This document shows, one piece after another, positions 1 through 5,355 of a stretch of DNA of 5,355 nt (position 1 is its first letter; every line of letters starts with the position of its first letter). This stretch comes from DATKGX01 sp035510555 (lineage in GTDB: Bacteria; Patescibacteriota; Microgenomatia; Levybacterales; UBA12049), in NCBI GenBank assembly GCA_035510555.1, contig DATKGX010000005.1, positions 1-5,355 on the forward strand. The letters run 5' to 3'. The position numbers and the translations under genes were made by a program. The notes under the pieces are model-generated. The model was given only the letters and a program-made list of their open reading frames with translations. It had not been told where the DNA came from and ran no database searches.

Positions 1-444
1 GGTTCCAACAATATTTCAAGCGTAACAATCGTTGATACTTTTCCGCAATTCGTCAGTTTTGTGTCCGGCCCCGGCAGTTTTAATAATAGTAATAATACGC
101 TGACTTTTGTGGTCAATAATTTGAACGTCGGACAAAGCCAAACTTTTAATTTAAGCGGTAAAATTGCCAATTCGGGCGTTCCACAAGGAATAACATGCGT
201 TGTCAACCAAGCTGCGGGAACGGATAATAACGGCGACACCAACACCGCTTCCAGCCAACTTTGTATTCAAAATGTCGTGAATGTAACGCCAACACCGGTG
301 GTATTATCGGCTGCAATAGTTAAAACAACTCCTGCAACTGGACCGGAAATGCTGCCTCTATTCGGACTTATCCCGGCGGCTTTAGGCGGACTATTCTTAA
401 GAAAGAAATCAAAGAAATCTATTGTTGAAGGAGGTGAGAGATAA
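1..444 (+). CDS. C-terminal part of a secreted surface protein with DUF11-like repeat and TGPE-type anchor (5' partial)
   Basis: The frame is open from base 1 and ends at TAA 442-444, leaving 147 residues of a longer protein; the true start lies upstream. Residues 1 to about 92 look like a beta-sandwich repeat of the DUF11 / fimbrial-isopeptide kind: a 'VTIVDTFPQFVSFVSG' strand, a 'LTFVVNNLNVGQSQTFNLSG' segment, then an 'NQAAGTDNNGDTNTASS' stretch. Cys66 and Cys88 could form a disulfide. A short Thr/Pro linker follows, then PATGPE (residues 111-116, bases 331-348), about 17 hydrophobic residues (349-399) and a basic tail (RKKSKKS). This tripartite ending resembles an LPXTG sorting signal; TGPE variants are, to my knowledge, common in Patescibacteria. 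The likely role is an exported structural or adhesive surface protein. The sorting enzyme is not in this window, and the PATGPE segment might act only as a membrane anchor. The ATG at 349 and the GTG at 61 are internal codons, not starts. Confidence 0.85.
   Translation, partial: GSNNISSVTIVDTFPQFVSFVSGPGSFNNSNNTLTFVVNNLNVGQSQTFNLSGKIANSGVPQGITCVVNQAAGTDNNGDTNTASSQLCIQNVVNVTPTPVVLSAAIVKTTPATGPEMLPLFGLIPAALGGLFLRKKSKKSIVEGGER
428..437 (+). promoter_or_regulatory. Perfect 10-base Shine-Dalgarno sequence for the lipoprotein gene
   Basis: AAGGAGGTGA is fully complementary to the canonical 3' end of bacterial 16S rRNA (TCACCTCCTT) and lies 7 bases before the ATG at 445. It sits inside the upstream gene, where it encodes part of the C-terminal EGGE residues. 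Together with the zero-base gap between the upstream TAA and this ATG, it fixes the start of the downstream gene and suggests translational coupling. Genes 3 and 4 of the window have no comparable site. Confidence 0.9.
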
Positions 445-960
445 ATGACAAGATTAGAAGGAATTGGAAAATTAGGAGCCATTGCAACTCTCGCCTTAGC
501 GGGAGCAGCATGCGGAACAACCGTAAATAATAATTATTACGGAGAAACTCCGATGCCATCATCGGCAGCCGGACAACCGACTCCAGATGCAACACCATCT
601 TTTCAGGTGGTAGCAACTGAAACGCCAACAGCAAAGCCATCAGTAGCACCATATAACGACCATGAATTAAAACCAGGCGAAAGCATAACTGTAACAGGTT
701 CAGCTTTGGTCCAGGGAGATGTCGTAGTAGATGGAAAAATTTTATACGATAACCGATCAGAAACAGGGTTAATCGTTGAAATTAATGGCGGAACTCACAC
801 CATAACCGCTCCTTTTGGAGCAGATGTGCAAGAGTTTGGTACCAAAGTTGATTCAGAAGTTTTTGCCTCTACAGAAGGCACAGACGTAGAATTAATGAAG
901 GAAAAAGGCTGTGGATTACCAACTGGATGTGAAAAAGTAATTATAGATAAAGTAAATTAA
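445..960 (+). CDS. Putative small lipoprotein with Pro/Thr linker and beta-rich domain, function unknown
   Basis: This complete 171-residue protein runs from ATG to TAA; the start is fixed by a perfect Shine-Dalgarno sequence. I do not recognise a named family. Residues 1-22 form a short export signal (Arg3 and Lys9, then the hydrophobic run GAIATLALAGAA) ending at Cys23. The lipobox is imperfect: Gly instead of Leu at -3, Ala at -2 and -1, so lipidation is likely but not certain. Residues 24-34 are Asn/Tyr-rich (VNNNYY), and about 35-69 are a Pro/Thr/Ala/Ser linker typical of a tether holding a domain away from the membrane. Residues 75-131 alternate in a beta-strand manner, with 'GSALVQGDVVVDGK' and 'GLIVEINGGTHTITAP'. 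This is faintly reminiscent of bactofilin or other beta-helix turns, but too short to assign. Cys156 and Cys162 (CGLPTGC) may form a disulfide loop. It directly follows the anchored surface protein gene and shares its terminator, so the pair is probably co-transcribed. Confidence 0.85.
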   Translation: MTRLEGIGKLGAIATLALAGAACGTTVNNNYYGETPMPSSAAGQPTPDATPSFQVVATETPTAKPSVAPYNDHELKPGESITVTGSALVQGDVVVDGKILYDNRSETGLIVEINGGTHTITAPFGADVQEFGTKVDSEVFASTEGTDVELMKEKGCGLPTGCEKVIIDKVN

Positions 961-981
961 TTTATTGATCTCTAAGTTACT

Positions 982-1011
982 AAAAAAACAGGTTTAATCG
1001 CCTGTTTTTTT
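982..1011 (+). terminator. Intrinsic terminator after the lipoprotein gene
   Basis: An 11-base perfect inverted repeat (A7CAGG at 982-992, CCTGT7 at 1001-1011) flanks an 8-base loop. The GC part of the stem is only CAGG/CCTG, and the seven-T tract follows directly. Because the A and T tracts are symmetrical it could work on either strand, but no minus-strand gene is visible. It lies 21 bases after the lipoprotein stop codon and separates the surface-protein pair from the membrane-protein gene. Confidence 0.88.
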
Positions 1012-1021
1012 GTGGTTGCTG

Positions 1022-1027
1022 TATAAT
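1022..1027 (+). promoter_or_regulatory. Candidate -10 box (TATAAT) of the large membrane-protein gene
   Basis: A consensus TATAAT hexamer ends 6 bases before the ATG at 1034 and begins 10 bases after the terminator T-tract. Transcription would start at about 1033-1035, on or next to the ATG. No good -35 hexamer lies 15-19 bases upstream, because that region is the terminator stem and loop. TG occurs directly before the hexamer rather than in the standard TGN position. It is therefore a good -10 match with a weak overall promoter context. Confidence 0.5.
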
Positions 1028-1033
1028 AAATCT

Positions 1034-4000
1034 ATGCTACAAAAATTAAGAAATTATTGGCCGGTTATTACCCTTCTTCTAATTGCTCTGTTTTTGTGCG
1101 CGAGAAATTATACTCCCGGGACTTGGCTTTCCGGCTGGGACACTCTGCATCCGGAATTTAACTTCGGTTTAGCATTCGAACGGTATTTTACTGGCGTTTT
1201 CCGGGTTGAACAAGGCTTGGGAGCAGTCGCCGCCCATTCGCACATGGCTGACTTGCCACGCCTAATCATTCTATATATAGTCCATTTTGTTTTGCCATTG
1301 AACTTTTTACGCTACTTTTACATCTTCCTGAACGCAATCATTGGCACTTTGGGGATGTATTTCCTGTTGGACAAGCATTTTTTGAAACAAAAAACCGCCA
1401 GCTTTCTAGGAGCGTTTTTTTATCTCCTAAACATTGGTACCGTGCAAATTTTTAATGTCCCGTTTGAGATGTTCACCACTCTATTCATGACTTTGCCGTT
1501 TCTTTTTTACTTTGCCACGAGCTACCTGATTGAGCCAAAACATAGGGGCAAAAATTTACTCGCTTTTTCTATTTTGGCATTATTAAATAGTCCCTCTGCC
1601 TATGCTTCTACACTTTGGTATGTCTTTTTTACCGGCTTTTTTCTTTACTTCTTAGCCTTTTCCTTCGTCAACCGCACAGAGCATGCAAAAATGTTACGTT
1701 CTTTTTTGATATTGATAATTGCGCTTTTGGCCGTCAATCTTTTCTGGCTTGCCCCCAACCTTTACTTTGTTTTGTACCATGCTAAAGAAGTTCAACAGGC
1801 TAATATTAACCTGCTTTTCTCCGACCAGGCTTTTCTTAAAAATAAAGAATTCGGCACCATCGGCAATTTGTTGCTTCTGAAAAGTTTTTATTTTGACTGG
1901 AATATTTATCAAGGTCATAATGTTTTTACCGATCTGCTCCTTCCCTACATCAATCATTTGAAGAATATTTTCGCCTTGCTCTTAAGTTACGGGTTAGGAT
2001 TGAGCTCTTTGGCAGGCATTTTTATCGGCTTAAGGAAGTTAAAATTAAAATTCATTCCCCTACTGCTACTTTTGTGCGTTTGCTTATTCTTTCTAATCAA
2101 TGACAATTTCCCTACCGCCCCGCTTTACAATTTTTTCCAAAATCATTTTCCCTTTTTTAAGGAAGCTTTCCGTTTTCCCGATGATAAAATCTTGAACCTT
2201 TACGCCTTTTTGGTTTCTATTTTCTTTGGTTACTTTGCCTTGTTTACGATTGAGAGACTGAAGAAAATTAATTTGAAACTGGAGGCTATTTTTGCCCTAA
2301 TTATTGTTGGAGCGATTTTCTTCTATAGCTTACCTTCATTTGCCAGCAACTTTATTAATGCCGACATGCGAGTGCAAATTCCCCAGCAGTATTTTCAGTT
2401 GTTTGACTACTTGAACACTCAGCCAGAAGACTTACGCGTCGCCAACCTGCCGATTAATTCACCGTATGGCTGGGTTTATTACAATTGGGGTTATCAGGGC
2501 GCGGGATTTTTGTATTTTGGCATCAAACAGCCTCTTTTAGACCGTGATTTTGACCGCTGGAGCCCTTACAACGAATCTTATTACAGGGAAATGTCTTATG
2601 CAATTTACAAAAATGACCAGAACTTGCTCAAAAACGTCATCAACAAATATCAAATCGGTTTTATATTAATTGATAAAAATGTGGTTGATCCGCAAAATCC
2701 AACCAGCATTCTGAATTTTGCCGTCAGCGAACAACTAATTAAAACCAGCGGACTGGTGAAGGAAGAAAAGAACTTCGGCAGTATCGAATTATTTAAACTA
2801 AAAACTAATCCAAACATTATTACTGCCATAGATACGAGCGTAAACGTTTTCCCCTCAGCCACTACCACCTACGAAGATTTTGCTTACAACCAATATGGAA
2901 ACTACATTACTTCCTCGTCAATAGCCGGGTTTACCAATTTAACTTATCCTTTCCGCGATTTAATTAACAATCAATCTAAATTGCGCGATAACATTTTAAA
3001 TATCAATAGCGATAATATTACCCTTTCGCCCTTAAAACCGGTTGAAAACTTCCAAATAGAACAACTCGCAAGCTATTTCAGCGTTATTCCAGCAGATTTA
3101 ATTGTTGAAAAATCGGATAATAGTTTAAACATTTCTTTGTATCCGAATACTCCTACTTTTGACAAAACCAACTCTGCGTCCCCAATTAAAACTGTGGTAA
3201 ATATTGGACAAGCAGCTAAAGATCTATCGCTTTCTGTCAATCAAAATAACGTATTCAATCTTAATAATTTACCGGAAAATACCCCACTGGCAATCGCTAA
3301 AGTCAATCTTAATAACAGCGATAATCTAATTAGCGGCTTTGATAGCAATAACCTTATGGCAATCAATAACACAGCAACTGTGATTAACCCCTTCTTTTCC
3401 TCTTGCGAAGGTAAAACAGCACCTCAAGCCATCTTTACGGGGAATTCAATTCAGATTAAAGGCGAAGGAGATATTTGTATTTTGATTCCCTATGGCTTTT
3501 TTCCTGAACAAATTAGCGGACAAAATACTAATCTTTTAACTAATTTTAGCTTCCAATTTAGCGGGAATGCACAGATAAATTCTTGTCTTTTTGATCAGGA
3601 AACTTTCAGCTGTATATATTATAAAAGCCCAATTAGGACAGGCAAAACTGTTTCTTTCCAATATGTTCTTCCGGCCAATAAAACCAGTTCAAGTGCACTT
3701 AAGATCATTATTCAAGCCAACTCTTTTAACCAAACTTCTTATCTTTTAACCAGCCTTAACGCAACTTATGCAAAATCCATTTTTGATCTTAATATCACAA
3801 AAGATTTAATTGATAATAGCTTTTTAAAAAACCAGTCACTATCTTTCGCCAAAGTCATTTTGCCCAAAAATATTATTTATGATCCGGGCTTTACCGTTAC
3901 AAAACTGCAAAAATTTAATAATGACTGTCCTTCTGTTCCAAATTATGCCAAAAAAGAAATTGTTAACCTTAATGGAACAAGCGCAATAAAATATAGCGCG

Positions 4001-4750
4001 ACAAACGGCAGCTTCTGCGATCATTTTTCTTATCAGAATCTCCCTCATAATCAAGCTTATTTAGTGGCGGTTAATTCCAAAAACGAAACCGGGTTACCGT
4101 TGACTTTATGCGTAAAAAATTACACCTCTGGCAGATGCGATATTTATTCTAACCTATCAAACTTTAAAACATTTAATAAAGACGTTTTCCTCCTTCCGCC
4201 GATAGACAGTAACGGCATCGGATATGACGTAGATCTATCAAATTTAGGCATCAGAGGCAGTCCTTCCGTAAACCACCTGTCTTCGCTTGATTTTATCCCT
4301 ATCCCCTACAATTTTTTGGAGAACATTCAGACCGACAATAAGGCTGTAAAAGTTAATTTTTCGGGTAAAATTCAAAGGGTCATACAGTATAATTCCGCTT
4401 TTTATCGGGTGGTTACCGACGGCAATCCAATCATACTAAACTTGAATCTTTCCTACGAAAAAGGCTTTCGTGCATATTATCTTAACTGCGCTTCCAGCAT
4501 CACCTGCGCCCTAAAAGAAAGCCTTACTCCTTTCTTTGCCAAAGAAATACCAGAACATGTATTAGTTAATAATTGGGCTAACGGATGGCTGGTGACAAAC
4601 GGCAACCAAATAGCCATAATCTTTCTTCCGCAATATTTTGAGTATTTAGGTTTTATCGTCCTCTTCGTGCCTGTGTTGATTATTGTCCTGAAGGTTTTAG
4701 CCTCAAAAGCAAGTAAAAATAGACAGCCTAAAATTGACCTGGATGCTTAG
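1034..4750 (+). CDS. Large polytopic membrane protein, candidate GT-C-type glycosyltransferase (YfhO/AftD-like architecture)
   Basis: This is a complete 1238-residue protein. ATG 1034 is preferred over the in-frame TTG at 1010, which lies inside the terminator T-tract. Hydrophobic segments lie near residues 10-23, 77-90, 94-112, 122-140, 146-165, 174-190, 192-212, 222-241, 311-333, 340-355, 386-405 and 416-434, with a final one at 1204-1222 before a basic tail. The first outer loop carries GWDTLHPEFNF (Asp36) and FRVEQGLG (Glu59), placed like the acidic loop motif of GT-C enzymes that use polyprenyl-phosphate sugars. FKEAFRFPDDK (375-385) before a helix recalls the 'FR-P-K' motif of large GT-C/YfhO-like proteins. 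Residues about 437-1203 form an extracytoplasmic, Asn/Ser-rich, beta-like region with ten cysteines. VNNWANGW (1178-1185) and IIFLPQYFEYLG (1195-1206) precede the last helix and resemble the conserved end of AftD-like proteins. The likely role is sugar transfer outside the membrane, onto a surface glycan or protein; donor and acceptor are unknown. A non-enzymatic YfhO-like role is the alternative. The membrane architecture is secure; the enzymatic assignment is inference. Confidence 0.8.
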   Translation: MLQKLRNYWPVITLLLIALFLCARNYTPGTWLSGWDTLHPEFNFGLAFERYFTGVFRVEQGLGAVAAHSHMADLPRLIILYIVHFVLPLNFLRYFYIFLNAIIGTLGMYFLLDKHFLKQKTASFLGAFFYLLNIGTVQIFNVPFEMFTTLFMTLPFLFYFATSYLIEPKHRGKNLLAFSILALLNSPSAYASTLWYVFFTGFFLYFLAFSFVNRTEHAKMLRSFLILIIALLAVNLFWLAPNLYFVLYHAKEVQQANINLLFSDQAFLKNKEFGTIGNLLLLKSFYFDWNIYQGHNVFTDLLLPYINHLKNIFALLLSYGLGLSSLAGIFIGLRKLKLKFIPLLLLLCVCLFFLINDNFPTAPLYNFFQNHFPFFKEAFRFPDDKILNLYAFLVSIFFGYFALFTIERLKKINLKLEAIFALIIVGAIFFYSLPSFASNFINADMRVQIPQQYFQLFDYLNTQPEDLRVANLPINSPYGWVYYNWGYQGAGFLYFGIKQPLLDRDFDRWSPYNESYYREMSYAIYKNDQNLLKNVINKYQIGFILIDKNVVDPQNPTSILNFAVSEQLIKTSGLVKEEKNFGSIELFKLKTNPNIITAIDTSVNVFPSATTTYEDFAYNQYGNYITSSSIAGFTNLTYPFRDLINNQSKLRDNILNINSDNITLSPLKPVENFQIEQLASYFSVIPADLIVEKSDNSLNISLYPNTPTFDKTNSASPIKTVVNIGQAAKDLSLSVNQNNVFNLNNLPENTPLAIAKVNLNNSDNLISGFDSNNLMAINNTATVINPFFSSCEGKTAPQAIFTGNSIQIKGEGDICILIPYGFFPEQISGQNTNLLTNFSFQFSGNAQINSCLFDQETFSCIYYKSPIRTGKTVSFQYVLPANKTSSSALKIIIQANSFNQTSYLLTSLNATYAKSIFDLNITKDLIDNSFLKNQSLSFAKVILPKNIIYDPGFTVTKLQKFNNDCPSVPNYAKKEIVNLNGTSAIKYSATNGSFCDHFSYQNLPHNQAYLVAVNSKNETGLPLTLCVKNYTSGRCDIYSNLSNFKTFNKDVFLLPPIDSNGIGYDVDLSNLGIRGSPSVNHLSSLDFIPIPYNFLENIQTDNKAVKVNFSGKIQRVIQYNSAFYRVVTDGNPIILNLNLSYEKGFRAYYLNCASSITCALKESLTPFFAKEIPEHVLVNNWANGWLVTNGNQIAIIFLPQYFEYLGFIVLFVPVLIIVLKVLASKASKNRQPKIDLDA

Positions 4751-4762
4751 TTGTGCTATACT
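4734..4762 (+). promoter_or_regulatory. Strong sigma70-type promoter for the GT2 gene
   Basis: TTGACC (4734-4739) and TATACT (4757-4762) are separated by exactly 17 bases, and the -10 is extended by TG at 4754-4755. Each hexamer has one mismatch to consensus. The -35 lies within the last codons of the upstream membrane-protein gene (Ile-Asp-Leu). The predicted start is near 4769, giving a leader of about 54 bases before ATG 4823. This leader has no Shine-Dalgarno sequence. A second, poorer TATACT (4800-4805) lies nearer the gene but lacks a convincing -35. No terminator is visible between the two genes, so read-through from upstream remains possible. Confidence 0.75.
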
Positions 4763-4822
4763 TTACAGACACAAAATGATAACTGCCCTACATTAAATCT
4801 ATACTTGCCTCTAGTGTAAATT

Positions 4823-5355
4823 ATGCAGAATACAAAACCATTAATTTCAGTTTTATTGCCTGTCCACAACGCCGGCGCGACGCTTGCGGAGTGTATTCAA
4901 AGCCTTTTGAACCAATCCCACAAGCAGATTGAAATCATCGCCATTGACGACTTTTCTTCCGACAACTCACGCTCGATTTTGTCTGCTTTGAAGAAAACCG
5001 ATAAAAGACTCCGAGTTTATAAAAACGTTAAGAGATATGGCATCGCCGTCACCTTAAACAGATTAGCTAAAAAGGCTAAGGGAAGTTTTATCGCTTTTAT
5101 GGACACCGACGATATTAGTAGTCCAAATAGGCTTAAAAAGCAGTTAAATTTTTTAATGAAAAACACCGATGTCGTGGCGGTTGGCTCGCAATGCACTTTT
5201 ATTGACAGCGTAGGCAAAAAAATCGGCCGCAGCGACTTCCCGACCGAAAACAGCCTCATTTACCAAAATCCGCTGCACGGCATTTCCATGCAATTTGAGA
5301 CAGTTTTAATCAACAAAACACTACTTCCAAAAGACGTTTTGAAGTTTCATACCGG
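4823..5355 (+). CDS. Family 2 glycosyltransferase (GT-A fold), 3' partial
   Basis: The frame opens at ATG 4823, just after an in-frame TAA at 4817-4819, and stays open to the window end, giving 177 residues of an expected 250-350 or more. The N-terminus is a classic GT2 nucleotide-sugar domain: 'ISVLLPVHNAGATLAECIQS' (8-27), LLNQS (28-32), the 'IEIIAIDDFSSDNS' strand with Asp42/Asp43 (36-49), then GIAVTLNRLAKKAKG (73-87). MDTDD at 93-97 is the metal- and nucleotide-binding DXD-like motif, followed by PNRLKKQ. HGISM near residues 153-157 matches the position where this family often has an H-x-S/T-x-M element. No membrane segment is seen in this part, so it probably acts at the cytoplasmic face, transferring a sugar from a nucleotide donor to a lipid-linked or glycan acceptor. 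Sugar and acceptor cannot be read from the sequence. Its position after the GT-C-like gene suggests a surface-glycan locus. No Shine-Dalgarno sequence precedes the ATG. Confidence 0.93.
   Translation, partial: MQNTKPLISVLLPVHNAGATLAECIQSLLNQSHKQIEIIAIDDFSSDNSRSILSALKKTDKRLRVYKNVKRYGIAVTLNRLAKKAKGSFIAFMDTDDISSPNRLKKQLNFLMKNTDVVAVGSQCTFIDSVGKKIGRSDFPTENSLIYQNPLHGISMQFETVLINKTLLPKDVLKFHT

Noticed and set aside
419..652. Minus-strand open frame of 77 codons opposite the end of the surface protein and the lipoprotein gene
   Set aside because: It overlaps a well-supported gene with a perfect Shine-Dalgarno sequence, signal peptide and terminator. It is a low-complexity Leu-rich shadow with no start signal of its own. 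The other minus-strand frames (267-482, 1694-1957, 2650-2868, 3839-4054, 5017-5259) were rejected for similar reasons.
1010..1033. TTG at 1010 as an alternative start of the large membrane protein, adding 8 residues
   Set aside because: It lies in the terminator T-tract and upstream of the TATAAT box, has no Shine-Dalgarno sequence, and the added residues (MWLLYNKS) are encoded by the terminator/promoter bases. ATG 1034 is more plausible.
3255..3315. 13-base direct repeat TCAATCTTAATAA at 3255-3267 and 3303-3315
   Set aside because: The copies are 48 bases apart and in frame, encoding FNLNN and VNLNN in an Asn-rich stretch. This is explained by codon and residue bias, not by a repeat element.
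4751..4774. TTGTG/CACAA inverted repeat overlapping the GT2 promoter -10, as operator or terminator
   Set aside because: The stem is only 5 bases with a 14-base loop, is AT-rich, and lacks a following T-tract, so it is too weak to call a terminator or an operator.
4788..4823. Imperfect direct repeat CTACATTAAAT / CTAGTGTAAAT in the GT2 leader
   Set aside because: Only 8 of 11 positions match in an AT-rich leader, which is within chance expectation.
1..5355. Alternative genetic code (UGA read as Gly, as in Gracilibacteria/SR1)
   Set aside because: The long frames contain no in-frame TGA and end at TAA or TAG; the proteins are complete under the standard bacterial code.

Overview
This AT-rich window is fully packed on the plus strand and holds the 3' end of one gene, two complete genes and the 5' end of a fourth. 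The first protein ends in a TGPE-type cell-surface sorting signal. With the compact layout and the very large polytopic membrane protein, this suggests a Candidate Phyla Radiation (Patescibacteria) genome, perhaps from the Microgenomates side. That placement is inference from protein style; there is no rRNA or marker gene here. The standard bacterial code fits: the visible stops are TAA, TAA and TAG, and no in-frame TGA occurs in the long reading frames.

Layout: (1) 1-444 is the C-terminal part of a secreted beta-rich protein (DUF11-like repeat, Thr/Pro linker, PATGPE motif, hydrophobic anchor, Lys/Arg tail). (2) 445-960 starts directly after the previous stop codon, behind a perfect 10-base Shine-Dalgarno sequence, and encodes a small putative lipoprotein. 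A clean intrinsic terminator (982-1011) closes this pair. (3) 1034-4750 encodes a 1238-residue membrane protein with about 12 N-terminal membrane helices, a roughly 770-residue extracytoplasmic region with ten cysteines, and one C-terminal helix. Its general plan is that of the large GT-C glycosyltransferase / YfhO / AftD-like proteins. A TATAAT box ends six bases before its ATG, so its mRNA may be leaderless. (4) 4823-5355 is the N-terminal catalytic part of a family 2 glycosyltransferase, cut by the window end. It has its own strong promoter (TTGACC, 17 bp, TGCTATACT) overlapping the end of gene 3.

The common theme is the cell surface: an anchored exported protein and a lipoprotein in one transcription unit, then a candidate lipid-linked-sugar GT-C enzyme and a cytoplasmic GT2 enzyme that may build a surface glycan or glycosylate surface proteins. 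No RNA gene, mobile element or CRISPR array is visible, and no gene-free stretch exceeds 100 bases.
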